Positions 9,287 to 18,380 of a DNA stretch of 64,000 nt are shown piece after piece (the stretch's first letter is position 1; each line of letters starts with the position of its first letter). The notes below the pieces were generated by a model, which saw only the letters and a list, made by a program, of their open reading frames with translations, was not told the origin of the DNA and ran no database searches. The position numbers and the translations under genes are program-made. Source of the stretch: Streptomyces sp. NRRL S-350 (lineage in GTDB: Bacteria > Actinomycetota > Actinomycetes > Streptomycetales > Streptomycetaceae); the NCBI RefSeq assembly GCF_000719705.1, contig NZ_JOHO01000029.1, positions 1 to 64,000 of the forward strand. The letters run 5' to 3'.

Positions 9287-10141
9287 ATGGCCGGACTGCC
9301 CGACGACTTCACCGGACACGACCCCACGCGGTCGGGGGCAGGCGGTGGTGCCCGGGCGATCCGCTGCCCCGCCTGCCGCCGCGAGCACCTGTACGAACCG
9401 CCGTCGCTGCCCTGCCCCTGCGGCGCCTCGCTCAAGGTGCCGCTGCTGCGCGGCGGCGTGCCGGTGCAGGTGCGCTTCCGCTCCTGGGAGGACTCCTGGC
9501 TGAACATGCGCTGCCCGCACTGCGGCCGTTCCGACCAGTGGCCGCAGCCCGAGTTCACCTGCAACTGCGGCGCCACCGTCCGGCTGCCGGTGGACCGCGC
9601 CACCCGGTTGGGCAGCGGTACGGCCGCCCCGCTCGCCGCGCCCGGCCCGCAGGCGTCCCGTCCCTCCCCGGCCCACCCGATGGGCGCGCCGGTGCCCGCC
9701 CCGCCCGCGCCGCCGGGGGCCTCGACGGGCCGCTCCCGCACGTTCCGCCCCCGCACGCCGTTCCGCCCGCACCCGGTGCGCACCTCCCAGGACGCGGTGT
9801 TCACGGCCGCCCGCTACCTGGAGTGGCTCGGCTTCGACGACCTGGAGCTGACGGAGGCGCAGGAGCGCGACGGCGTCACCCTGCTGGGCAGCCGGATGGT
9901 CGCCCAGGTGGACACCTGGACCGAGCCGGCCGATGTGAAGTCGGTCGAGTGCCTGTGGCTGCAGACCCTGCACGCCGAGGAGATGGCCGCCGCGATGTTC
10001 ACCCTCGCGGGTTATTCGCACCAGGCCACCGTGCGCGGCGAGCAGTTGCTGGTCGCACTGTTCAGCCTGGATCTGGCGGGTGTGCCGCAGCCCGCGAACG
10101 GCGCCGCAGAAGCCCTGATGGAGACCGGCTGGACCTCCTGA
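9287..10141 (+). CDS. Two-zinc-ribbon protein with degenerate Mrr-like nuclease domain
   Basis: A 284-residue protein not assigned a role. Two zinc-ribbon-like Cys sets stand at the N-terminus: C27/C30/C43/C45 and C76/C79/C92/C94. A Pro-rich linker (about 105-165) leads to a C-terminal domain (about 168-275) with the outline of an Mrr-type restriction endonuclease: an N-terminal helix ending WLGFDD, then GVTLLGSRMVAQVD, then GYSHQATVRG and LFSLDLAGVPQPANG. In active Mrr the strand carries Q-x-K; here Q207-V-D209 replaces it, so the lysine is lost and cleavage is doubtful. It may be a DNA-binding or scaffold protein. Confidence 0.6.
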   Translation: MAGLPDDFTGHDPTRSGAGGGARAIRCPACRREHLYEPPSLPCPCGASLKVPLLRGGVPVQVRFRSWEDSWLNMRCPHCGRSDQWPQPEFTCNCGATVRLPVDRATRLGSGTAAPLAAPGPQASRPSPAHPMGAPVPAPPAPPGASTGRSRTFRPRTPFRPHPVRTSQDAVFTAARYLEWLGFDDLELTEAQERDGVTLLGSRMVAQVDTWTEPADVKSVECLWLQTLHAEEMAAAMFTLAGYSHQATVRGEQLLVALFSLDLAGVPQPANGAAEALMETGWTS

Positions 10142-10344
10142 CCGCCCGGACGCCCCTCTAGATCATTTCCTCCCCGAAAGCAACAACCTCCGCTCGTGAT
10201 CTGGTGCACAAGCTCGCCCCCGTGTTGAATTGCCGCCACAGCGCGGGCCTTTCGCCCTGCCGTCGCCGTGCGCACGGTTCGCGGCGGCAGGGCCGCAGGG
10301 GGCAGGCCCGTGCCCTGCTGGATGGCGCACACAAGGAGGTGGCG

Positions 10345-11187
10345 TTGTCAGAGCACGGATGGGGCCCGAGCGGCCTCGACGGGCGGGGGCGGGCGGCAGC
10401 CGAGGAGCCGGGCGACACCGTGTGGCGGCTGAGGTCCCGGGCGTGCTGGCAGGAGGCGGCCGAACTGTTGCGCCCGACTGCCGAGCACGACCCGGCCGTG
10501 GCCCTGGGGCGGGCCGAACTCCTCATCGAGCAGTGCCTGTTCACCGCCGCGCACTGGACCCAGGCGGAGCAGGCCCTGCGCCTGGCGGAGGCACTGGCGG
10601 CCGGCACCGAGCAGCGCGCCGGCGCCGCCTGCGCCCGCGGCTTCCTCGCGTACGTGGCGAGCGTGCTCGGCCCGCGGGACCGGCTGGACGAGGCCCAGGC
10701 CGCGCTCGGCCGCACCTCGGCCCTGCTGCCGCCGGACGCGCCGGGCCGCCCGCTGCTGGACTTCCGGCGCGGGCTGGTCGCGGAGAACCTGGTGGGCGAC
10801 CGCGGCGCCGCCTGGATCGCCTACCGGCGGGCGCACGAGGGCGCCGCCGAGCGCGGCGACGAGCTGCTGCGTTCGTACACCTGGCGCCACCTGGCGGCGC
10901 TGGCGCTGTCCCGGGGGGACGTCGGGCACGCCCGGGAGGGCTTCGACGCCTCGCTGCGGCTGCGCGAGCAACTCGGCTTCACGGTGGGGGTGGCGCCGGC
11001 GCTCGCGGCGCTCGCGGAGGTGTCCGAACCGGCCGAGGCGGTACGGCTGCGCGCCGAGGCGGCCCGGCTGGTGCACGCCCTGGGCGGGGTGCCGGTCTGG
11101 CTGGCGCGCCAGCTGGGCGCCGCCCGCGCGCCGGGGCCTCCCCCGGACGGGCGCATCGCTGGGGAGACCCTGGGGACAATCAGCTAA
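10345..11187 (+). CDS. TPR-like helical-repeat protein of unknown function
   Basis: A 280-residue, Ala/Leu/Arg-rich protein that reads as paired helices throughout, like tetratricopeptide repeats (for example AVALGRAELLIEQCLF, QAEQALRLAEALAAG, HAREGFDASLRLREQLG). No catalytic motif, signal peptide or membrane segment is seen, so a cytosolic protein-protein interaction role is likely. A TTG start at 10345 is chosen because a full AAGGAGG stands 5 nt upstream; earlier in-frame codons lack this. Its stop codon overlaps the iron box of the next gene. Confidence 0.6.
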   Translation: MSEHGWGPSGLDGRGRAAAEEPGDTVWRLRSRACWQEAAELLRPTAEHDPAVALGRAELLIEQCLFTAAHWTQAEQALRLAEALAAGTEQRAGAACARGFLAYVASVLGPRDRLDEAQAALGRTSALLPPDAPGRPLLDFRRGLVAENLVGDRGAAWIAYRRAHEGAAERGDELLRSYTWRHLAALALSRGDVGHAREGFDASLRLREQLGFTVGVAPALAALAEVSEPAEAVRLRAEAARLVHALGGVPVWLARQLGAARAPGPPPDGRIAGETLGTIS

Positions 11188-11203
11188 GGTGAGCCTAACC
11201 TGG
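11185..11203. promoter_or_regulatory. Iron box (IdeR/DmdR1-type operator)
   Basis: The 19-mer TAAGGTGAGCCTAACCTGG matches 16 of 19 positions of the actinobacterial iron-box consensus (TTAGGTGAGCCTAACCTAA on this strand). It overlaps the TAA stop of the preceding gene and lies about 140 bp before an FhuF-like gene, implying repression under iron sufficiency. Confidence 0.75.
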
Positions 11204-11344
11204 CCGGGGCGAGCAGTGCCCCGGCCGGGTCGCCTTGCCGTTCCCCGGGCACCGCCATGCCCCGGTCCGACCGCGCCCGCCACACCGCCCCGCGGCCCCG
11301 GCCGGGCGGTCATCGGCGGCCCCGGTCGACCCGATGGGGCCGCC

Positions 11345-12298
11345 ATGACCGCGAGCAGCACCAGGCCCGGCCCCGCGCCGCACGCCCCCCGCCCCACCGG
11401 GGCGCACACCCCCGCCCCCGCGCCGGCCTCGGCGGCCCCGGGCGTCCCCTCGTACCACCGGCTCACCGGGCTCACCCCCGCCCTGAGCGTGCACTGCGCC
11501 CCGCCCCGGCGCGGCGGCGGCTGGCTGCCCGCGGCCGACCTCGCCGCCCGCCCCGAGGCGGTGCGCGAGCTGGTCGCCCACGACGCCCGCAAGGGCCTCG
11601 CCCGCTACGGCCGGCCACTGCGCCCGGACGTCGCGGCCGGCTTCGGGCTGCACCGCTTCGTCTGGCCGGTGTCGCTGCTGTTCACGCTGCCGTGGTTCCT
11701 GGAGCGGCGCGTCCCGCTGCTCGCCCTCGGGGACGTCTCGCTGCGCCGCCGGGCCGACTCGGTCGAGCTGACGGTCCGCCCGGCGCGGTTCGCCTGCCTG
11801 CCGGGCGACCCCGCGGCCGGCTCGCCGCGGGCCCGGACGGCACCGGACGAGGAGGCGCTGGCCGCCGAACTGCGGTGCGCCCTGGGCGGGTTCCTGGCAC
11901 CGGTGCTGGCCGCCTTCGGGCCGGAGGCGCGGCGCGGGCCCCGGGTGCTGTGGGCGATGGCCACGGACGCCGTGGTGGAGGGGCTCTGGTACGCGGGCGG
12001 CCTGCTCGGGGAGCGGGACCGGGCGCGCGCCGAGCTGTCCGCACTGCTGGCGCCCGGCGAGCCCGCGCACGCGCCCCGCGGGCCGGGCGCGGGCGGGGGC
12101 CCCGCTCCCGCCCCGGCCCCGTTCGCTCCGGGGGCAGGTTTCGCGCCCCCGGCGCCCGGCCGCGGCGGTGCTTCGGATGCCCCCGGGGCCGGCGGCGATG
12201 CTTCGGGCACGGAGCGGGCCCGGGCCAGTTGCTGCCTCGTGTACACCGTGCAGCCGCAGGACATGTGCGCCGGCTGCCCCCGCGTCATGCGACGTTGA
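11345..12298 (+). CDS. FhuF-like (2Fe-2S) ferric-siderophore reductase family protein
   Basis: A 317-residue cytosolic protein whose C-terminus carries C296-C297-x10-C308-x2-C311, the four-Cys pattern of the FhuF family, which holds a 2Fe-2S cluster and releases iron from ferric siderophores by reduction. The middle part (LHRFVWPVSLLFTLPWFLE) fits the FhuF core; about residues 240-290 form an Ala/Gly/Pro-rich insert before the Cys motif. ATG at 11345 is used; a longer frame from 11189 would start inside the iron box. The iron box upstream predicts induction in low iron. No siderophore genes lie nearby. Confidence 0.8.
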   Translation: MTASSTRPGPAPHAPRPTGAHTPAPAPASAAPGVPSYHRLTGLTPALSVHCAPPRRGGGWLPAADLAARPEAVRELVAHDARKGLARYGRPLRPDVAAGFGLHRFVWPVSLLFTLPWFLERRVPLLALGDVSLRRRADSVELTVRPARFACLPGDPAAGSPRARTAPDEEALAAELRCALGGFLAPVLAAFGPEARRGPRVLWAMATDAVVEGLWYAGGLLGERDRARAELSALLAPGEPAHAPRGPGAGGGPAPAPAPFAPGAGFAPPAPGRGGASDAPGAGGDASGTERARASCCLVYTVQPQDMCAGCPRVMRR

Positions 12299-12512
12299 CG
12301 AAAACCTGTGCGGTCACAGATCCGGAAAGCCCGGGATTTCAGGAACAATCCACAGTTTATTTGTACGACAATCTTTTTGTTGCTGAGTCAGAAATCCCTC
12401 TCCTCAGCGCATTGACGACGAATCGGCCATTCGCCCGCCGAGCATCCGCCATGATGGTCCCCGCCATCACGACGCAGGAAAGCGACGCAGGAAAGCGAGG
12501 CTGGTCCCGGCG

Positions 12513-13580
12513 ATGAAATTGTCCGACATACCGCTCGGGTGGGCCGTCACCGGAGTCGCGGGGCTGCTGGTCAGCGCACTCCTGCTGGCCCTGCTCCGCA
12601 ACCGGGGATCCGCCCCCGCCGGCGGACCGGATTCCTGGGAACGCTCCGAGGAACGGCGCCGCCGCAAGGAATCCCTGTACGGCGGCGCCTCGTACACGCT
12701 GCTGTTCTGCTGTGCCGGTGTCGCCGCCGCGCTGTCCTTCCACGGGCTCGTCGGCTTCGGCGTGCAGAACCTGGGCCTGTCCGGCGGCTGGGAGTACCTC
12801 GTCCCGTTCGGCCTCGACGGCGCCGCCATGTTCTGCTCGGTGCTCGCCGTCCGCGAGGCCAGCCACGGCGACGCGGCACTCGGCTCCCGGCTGCTGGTCT
12901 GGCTCTTCGCCGGCGCCTCGGCCTGGTTCAACTGGGTGCACGCCCCGCGCGGCTTCGGCCACGCCGGCGCCCCCCAGTTCTTCTCCGGCATGTCCCTCTC
13001 GGCGGCGATCCTGTTCGACCGGGCGCTCAAGCAGACCCGCCGAGCGGCGCTGCGCGAGCAGGGCCTGGTGCCCCGCCCGCTGCCGCAGATCCGCATCGTC
13101 CGCTGGCTGCGCGCCCCCCGCGAGACCTACGCGGCGTGGTCGCTGATGCTCCTGGAGGGCGTCCGCAGCCTGGACGAGGCGGTCGACGAGGTCCGCGACG
13201 ACCGGCGGGAACGCGCCATGGAGAGGGAGCGCCGCAGGCTGGCCGGGCGCCGCGAGCGGGCCGAGATCCGCGCGATCAACCGCTCCAACAGCACCTGGCG
13301 CCGGGGCGGCACCGCCCGGCAGCTGGAGTCGGGCTCGGAGTCCGCCATAGCCGGCGGCCCCGGGGCCGAACCGACCGCCCCGGCCGCGCTGCCCGGGGTG
13401 GAGCAGGCGCCGGCGCCGCGCGAGGTCGAGCCCGCCGAGGGCACGGTGGTCCAACCCGGCCTGCCGGCCCGCCCGGAGCGGCGCACCATCGACCTGACCG
13501 TGGAGGAGGACACCGTCACCCTGCCCCGGCTGGACTCGCTGGAGCGCAAGCTGAAGGACCTGGAGCAGCAGTTCGGGTAG
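12513..13580 (+). CDS. DUF2637 membrane protein
   Basis: A 355-residue membrane protein of the DUF2637 family common in Streptomyces. One helix at about residues 8-26 is followed by a cluster of three or four helices from about 50 to 175 (ASYTLLFCCAGVAAALSF, EYLVPFGLDGAAMFCSVLA, LLVWLFAGASAWFNW, GMSLSAAILFDRAL). The C-terminal half is hydrophilic, Arg-rich (DDRRERAMERERRRLAGRRER), probably coiled coil, and ends in a short predicted helix (LERKLKDLEQQFG). Plasmid-borne relatives take part in conjugative spread, but no transfer gene is nearby, so its role here is unknown. The 214 bp upstream is notably AT-richer than its surroundings and probably contains the promoter. Confidence 0.75.
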   Translation: MKLSDIPLGWAVTGVAGLLVSALLLALLRNRGSAPAGGPDSWERSEERRRRKESLYGGASYTLLFCCAGVAAALSFHGLVGFGVQNLGLSGGWEYLVPFGLDGAAMFCSVLAVREASHGDAALGSRLLVWLFAGASAWFNWVHAPRGFGHAGAPQFFSGMSLSAAILFDRALKQTRRAALREQGLVPRPLPQIRIVRWLRAPRETYAAWSLMLLEGVRSLDEAVDEVRDDRRERAMERERRRLAGRRERAEIRAINRSNSTWRRGGTARQLESGSESAIAGGPGAEPTAPAALPGVEQAPAPREVEPAEGTVVQPGLPARPERRTIDLTVEEDTVTLPRLDSLERKLKDLEQQFG

Positions 13581-13694
13581 CGGGCGGTTCGGTGGCGGGC
13601 TCCGGAGGTCGTCTTCGCCGGGCTCGCTGCCGAGCCCTTCGCCGGACCGGTCCCCGACCCGGTCCTGAGCCCGGCCCCGGGCCTGGCCCCCGGC

Positions 13695-15329
13695 TCAGTC
13701 CCGGATCGCGGGCCTGAGGACGAGCGCCGCGTCCGGTCCGAGCAGCCGGCCCGCGCTCGGCGGGAGCGGTACGGTGACCGCGTCCAGGCCCGGGTCGAGC
13801 GGGCTGCTGGCGGCAGGATCCCGGTCGGCGATCGCGACCGGGAGTTGGGAGTTCCAGACGGCCCAGAGCCGCAGCTCGCCCTTGGGGTCGTCGCTCTCGT
13901 GCCCCACGTCGACGATCAGGGTGTCGTCCCAGTCCGCCGTCTGGGCGAGGTGGTCGCGCCAGAACAGCAGTCCGTGCTCCTCCGCCAGCCGGGACACCCT
14001 CAGGTGCAGCGCGTACCGGGACGGCAGGGAGACCGGCGCGTCCGTGCCGTCGGCGGGCACGGTCAGCGGATCGAGGAGGAAGACGGTGGTGAGCGGCACG
14101 GGGGCGCCGTCGGGGCCGGGTTCCAGCCCGACGGGGCAGTAGTGCGCCGCGAGTTGCTGGTGCAGCACGACGGGCAGCCCGCGGACCGACAGCTGGACTT
14201 CGGCCTGCCGGAAGGTCCGGCGGCCGTCGACGTCGGGCGGCCCCGGCTCCAGGCCCGCGAGTTCGATCGCCACCCGCTTGCGGCCGAACAGGAAGCGGCG
14301 CAGGTTCTGGTACCCCTCCTCCGAGTTGACCAGACCGTAGCGGCCGGAGTGCGAGCGGTGAACGTACGCGCGGTGCGCGCCTTCGACGCAGGCGTTCCGG
14401 ATCGTCACCAGGCCGTCACTCTGCGGGCCGACCACCTTCCGGGCCGGGCCGTAGTCGCCCGGATCCGTCCCGATGACGCAGAAGACCCGGTCGGGATCGA
14501 AGGCCTCGGGCGGGATCCGGTCGGGCTGCCAGCCCTCCGGGGCCTCGGTGCCGTACGCGACGCCCGGCACCAGGTAGCCGTACATCTTCTCGGGCGAGAA
14601 GATGTCGGAGCCCACCGGGCCGAGGTCCTCCATGAACTCGTCGAGCAGGCCGCCGCCGACGGCGAAGGTGATGCCGCCGTGCGGCGTGCCGTAGGTGAAC
14701 AGCCGGTCGACCAGGTCCTTTCCGGGGATGGTGGGGTGGAAGTCCCCGAAGCTGTCGTACGACCACTTCTGGAGCATGCTGCGGCAGACCAGGCCGCCCA
14801 TCGAGTGGGCGATCAGGTCGACCTTGTCCGAGCCCGTCTTCTCGCGGACGAGCCGGACGAGTTCGTACAGGTCCCTGGCCGCCGCCTCGATGTCGAAGTC
14901 GGCGGCCCCTTTGCTGAAGGTGTCGGCTGAGGCGTCGTAGAAGCGGTGGATCCAGACGGTCGCCGGATCCACCGACGCCGCCTCGCAGGACCGCAGGTAG
15001 GCCTTGGGATCCCCGGCCACCAGCGGGTGGTAGCCGTCCTCGGCGAAGAGCCGGAGCAGCGGGCTCTCGAACTGGTAGTACTGGGCGTTGCCGTCGCCGC
15101 CGACCCGGATGTGGGTCGAGCCGTCGTTGAACCCGTAGAAGGGGTCGTCGACCTGCTTGTCGATGCCGGCGGTGCCGCCGGCGAAACCGCGGACGTAGAT
15201 CAGCGGGAGGCGGGCGACGCCGTCGGCGGCGTAGCGGGGCGCGGTCGACGGCCCGCGCGGGGGCGGCAGGGGGAGCGTGGGGGAATCGGCGGTTTCGCCG
15301 TCCGTCTGAGGGTGGAAGACCGACACCAT
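13695..15329 (-). CDS. Lipase-like alpha/beta hydrolase (PGAP1/LCAT-like)
   Basis: A 544-residue hydrolase with a lipase core at about residues 35-360. The nucleophile elbow is AHSMGGLVC (Ser in G/A-H-S-M-G), preceded by an oxyanion region LIYVRGFAGG; FTYGTPHGG follows. The region reading HRAYVHRSHSGRYGLVN may hold the catalytic His. The C-terminal 180 residues form a beta-rich domain of unknown role. No signal peptide is seen. ATG at 15329 is chosen because GAGGA stands about 7 nt upstream; an earlier in-frame start at 15395 lacks this. The substrate is unknown. Confidence 0.75.
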   Translation of the reverse strand: MVSVFHPQTDGETADSPTLPLPPPRGPSTAPRYAADGVARLPLIYVRGFAGGTAGIDKQVDDPFYGFNDGSTHIRVGGDGNAQYYQFESPLLRLFAEDGYHPLVAGDPKAYLRSCEAASVDPATVWIHRFYDASADTFSKGAADFDIEAAARDLYELVRLVREKTGSDKVDLIAHSMGGLVCRSMLQKWSYDSFGDFHPTIPGKDLVDRLFTYGTPHGGITFAVGGGLLDEFMEDLGPVGSDIFSPEKMYGYLVPGVAYGTEAPEGWQPDRIPPEAFDPDRVFCVIGTDPGDYGPARKVVGPQSDGLVTIRNACVEGAHRAYVHRSHSGRYGLVNSEEGYQNLRRFLFGRKRVAIELAGLEPGPPDVDGRRTFRQAEVQLSVRGLPVVLHQQLAAHYCPVGLEPGPDGAPVPLTTVFLLDPLTVPADGTDAPVSLPSRYALHLRVSRLAEEHGLLFWRDHLAQTADWDDTLIVDVGHESDDPKGELRLWAVWNSQLPVAIADRDPAASSPLDPGLDAVTVPLPPSAGRLLGPDAALVLRPAIRD

Positions 15330-15491
15330 GACGTGATCCTCGTCGGCACTGGTCCGTGGCTGCCCGCCTCGGGTCGGCGAGCCCGAGCCACGCACCCTCG
15401 TCGGCTGCCGGGACGCGCCGGAGCGCGTGACCTGTCTTCAGGTTCGCAGACGCGACCGCGTTCCGTCCAGGGCCGCCCCTGCGGGCCCCGG

Positions 15492-17951
15492 CTAGGCGGC
15501 GGCCGTGCCGCTGAGTTCGAACCACATCCGCTTGCCGGAGCCGCGCGGTTCCACGCCCCAGGCGTCCGCCAGCGCCTCAACCAGCATCAGGCCGCGCCCG
15601 GAGGAGGCCTGTTCGCCCGGCGTCCGACGGGTCGGCCACAGGTCCGACTCGTCCTCCACCTCGACCCGCAGCCGGGCCCGCCCGCCGTCCGCCTCCGGCT
15701 CCCGGTAGAGGCGCGCAGTGAACATGGCGTCACGGTCCGTGTGCCTGATGGCGTTGGTGACCAGCTCGGAGGAGAGCAGTTCGGCGGTGTCGATGAACTC
15801 GGCGACGCCCCAGCGGCGCAGCGCGTCGCGCAGCTCGGCCCGCACCTCGGCGACCCTCGCCAGGTCGGCCTGGCCGATCCGGCGGCGCAGCTGCTGCGCG
15901 GCGAGGCCGCCCGCCGGGCCGTCCCAGCGCAGGAGCAGCAGCGCGATGTCGTCCTCGCGCCCGCTGGAGTCGGCGGCCTGGGAGGCGATCCGGTCGGCCA
16001 GTTCCTCCAGCGGGTCGTGGGCGGCCTCCGCGGCGGGGGGCAGCGGGCCGGCGAGCACCCGGGCGAGCCGGGAGATGCCCTCGTCCAGGTCCATGCCGCG
16101 GGCCTCGACCAGGCCGTCGGTGCAGAGCAGCACGGTCTCGCCCGGGTCCAGGCTGAAGCGGGTGACCCGGTACTCCTGGTCCGGGTCGATGCCCAGGGGC
16201 AGCCCGCCGGCCACCGGCACCACGGCGGCGGTGCCGTCGGAGCGGCGCACCATCGGGTCGAGGTGGCCGGCCCGGACCGCGTAGACCACGCCGTAGTCGA
16301 CGTTGACCTCGGCGTAGGTGCAGGTCGCGAAGTGGTCGGTGTCCAGGTCGGCGAGGAAGCGGGAGGCGCGGGCCATCACGGCGGCCGGCGGATGGCCCTC
16401 GGCCGCGTAGGCGCGCAGGGCGATCCGCAGCTGGCCCATGATCCCGGCGGCGTGCACGTCGTGTCCCTGGACGTCGCCGATCACCAGACCGACGTGCCCG
16501 CCGGGCAGCGGCACCACGTCGTACCAGTCGCCGCCGATCTGCAGACCGGAGCCGGCCGCGAGGTAGCGCACCGCGGTGGTCACGCCCGGCACGGACGGGA
16601 CGGTGCGCGGCAGCATCACCCGCTGCAGGCCGGCCGCCAGCTCGTGCTCGGCGTCGTGCAGCCGGGCCCGGGCGAGCGACTGGGCGACCAGGCCGCCCAG
16701 GGTGGACAGCAGGGTGCGCTCGTCCGCGTCCAGCTCGCGCTCGTCGTCGAAGCTGACCACGCAGACGCCGATCGCCCGGCCGCTGGCCACCAGCGGCAGG
16801 TACGCCCAGGAGCCGCGGCCGGTGCGGCTGGTCGGCTCCCACACGTCGGGGTAGCCGTCGCGGAACTCCTCGCGGGTGGAGACGAACACCGGCGTCCGCT
16901 GCCGCAGTGCCTCGGAGGCGGGGTGGCCGGCCGGCAGCCAGGTGCGGTCCCAGACCGCCAGCGACTCCGGGTGGTAGCCGAAGGCGCCGAGGATCTGCGC
17001 CCGGCCGGCGTCGAAGGAGGCCAGCACCAGGCCGTCCGGCGGCAAACCGGGCAGCGGCAGTTCGGTGAACACCCGGGCCACGTCACGGACGGTGACGGCT
17101 TCGGAGAGGGCACGCGCCGCCTCCTTGATGAACCGGGAGCGGTCCTCGCGCAGCATGGCCAGCCGGTCGGCGCGGTCGCGCTTGTGCAGCTCGACGGTGG
17201 CGTCCCAGACGAAGCCCACCATCCGGGAGGCGCGGCCGAAGGCGTCGGCGAGCACCCGGCCGCGGAAGCGCACCGCGCGCATGGTGCCGTTCGGTCCGAC
17301 CGTGCGGTAGTAGGCGCCGCACTGGCCGAGCTCGGACACCGCGCGCTGGACCCGGCGACGCACCACCGGGGCGTCCTCGGGGTGCAGCAGGGCCAGGAAG
17401 GAGTCGGCGGTGCGGTCGAAGCGGCCCACTTCCAGGGCGTCCAGGCCGATGATCGCGCAGGCCCGCTGGTCGCCCTCCAGGACGTCGCGGCGGATGTCCC
17501 AGTCGAAGGAGCCGATGCCGTTGGCGGCCATCGCCGGCTCCAGCCAGTCCGGCATGGTGTCGGCCGAGGCGGACGGCAGGCCGCCGGACAGCACGGGTGC
17601 CACCCGGGCGGCGGCGAGGCTCGGCGACGGGCGCAGCGAGGAGGTCCGCCGGGTGGACTGGACGGGCGGCCGGGCCCGGCCCGCCCCGGAACCGCTGGGG
17701 CCCGCGGCGGGACCGACGGTACCGACGGTACCGGCGGCGCCGGTGACGGGGCCGGCCGGAGTCCGCGGCTCGAGGGCGGCGGCCGGCTGGTCGTCCTGCC
17801 TGACCTGCGCCGTCTGCGCGGCCTGCGCGGCCTGCGCGGCCTGCATGACTTTCTCTGCCTGCTCGGCCACGCGCGGCTCCGCGACTCGCGGCTCGACGGT
17901 GGACGCGCCGGCAGGAAGCGCCGGCCCCGGCGACTCGGGCTCAGTGGGCAT
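15492..17951 (-). CDS. PAS-GAF-SpoIIE phosphatase with C-terminal RsbW-like ATPase domain
   Basis: An 819-residue cytosolic regulator. Residues 1-130 are disordered and include an Ala-Gln repeat (37-49). Domains in order: PAS (about 135-255), GAF (about 275-435), PP2C of SpoIIE type (about 440-660, metal ligands in GGDWYD at D475 and IGDVQGH at D493) and a histidine-kinase-like ATPase (about 685-819, ELLSSELVTNAIRHT and SSGRGLMLVEALAD). Such proteins dephosphorylate anti-anti-sigma factors while the ATPase part resembles an anti-sigma kinase, linking a sensed signal to alternative sigma factors. ATG at 17951 has AGGAG a few bases upstream. The next gene upstream (18375-18959) is a separate ATPase of the same type. 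Confidence 0.9.
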   Translation of the reverse strand: MPTEPESPGPALPAGASTVEPRVAEPRVAEQAEKVMQAAQAAQAAQTAQVRQDDQPAAALEPRTPAGPVTGAAGTVGTVGPAAGPSGSGAGRARPPVQSTRRTSSLRPSPSLAAARVAPVLSGGLPSASADTMPDWLEPAMAANGIGSFDWDIRRDVLEGDQRACAIIGLDALEVGRFDRTADSFLALLHPEDAPVVRRRVQRAVSELGQCGAYYRTVGPNGTMRAVRFRGRVLADAFGRASRMVGFVWDATVELHKRDRADRLAMLREDRSRFIKEAARALSEAVTVRDVARVFTELPLPGLPPDGLVLASFDAGRAQILGAFGYHPESLAVWDRTWLPAGHPASEALRQRTPVFVSTREEFRDGYPDVWEPTSRTGRGSWAYLPLVASGRAIGVCVVSFDDERELDADERTLLSTLGGLVAQSLARARLHDAEHELAAGLQRVMLPRTVPSVPGVTTAVRYLAAGSGLQIGGDWYDVVPLPGGHVGLVIGDVQGHDVHAAGIMGQLRIALRAYAAEGHPPAAVMARASRFLADLDTDHFATCTYAEVNVDYGVVYAVRAGHLDPMVRRSDGTAAVVPVAGGLPLGIDPDQEYRVTRFSLDPGETVLLCTDGLVEARGMDLDEGISRLARVLAGPLPPAAEAAHDPLEELADRIASQAADSSGREDDIALLLLRWDGPAGGLAAQQLRRRIGQADLARVAEVRAELRDALRRWGVAEFIDTAELLSSELVTNAIRHTDRDAMFTARLYREPEADGGRARLRVEVEDESDLWPTRRTPGEQASSGRGLMLVEALADAWGVEPRGSGKRMWFELSGTAAA

Positions 17952-18374
17952 GCTGCTCCTGCCGCTGCCGTGGCGGACCGCGCCGACCATCCGGACGGGC
18001 CGCGTGGCGGTGTGATGGGTCGTGCTGGATAGGACGGTGCCGACGGACGGGTGGCCAGTCGAGGTTCGGTCTCCCCGCTGCTTCCCGCACGCGGACACAC
18101 ATTCCCATCATCCTGGCCAATGTTCCGCCGAGCGGCAATGCCAAGGGGCCGGAAATCTTCCGTTCCGCCTTCTGTTCAGGGCTTCCTTCGATGGCGAATC
18201 AGTCGACGGCGAACAATCGTACGGCAGTGGGAACCGAGTGCGGGGCCGGGCCGCGTCGGGGCGGAGGGGCGACGGCGGACAGCAGTGAGCGACGGCGGGC
18301 GACGGCGGACGGCAGTGAGCGACGGGCGGCGGAGCCAGGCGGGCTCAGGCGGACTCAGGCGGACTCAGGCGGAC
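17952..18374. other. 423-bp gap upstream of the SpoIIE-type gene
   Basis: This contains the 5' region of the SpoIIE-type gene. The stretch about 18090-18240 is less GC-rich and may hold the promoter. Its distal part is repeat DNA described separately. No coding frame is convincing. Confidence 0.5.
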
Positions 18375-18380
18375 TCAGGG
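18271..18380. repeat. Two 30-bp tandem units followed by four 10-bp units
   Basis: A 30-bp unit beginning GACGGCGGAC is present twice (18271-18330) with three apparent differences. After a short spacer, a 10-bp unit (GGACTCAGGC with small variants) is repeated four times at 18341-18380. The TGA stop of the RsbW-like gene (18375) lies inside the last 10-bp units. Confidence 0.75.
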
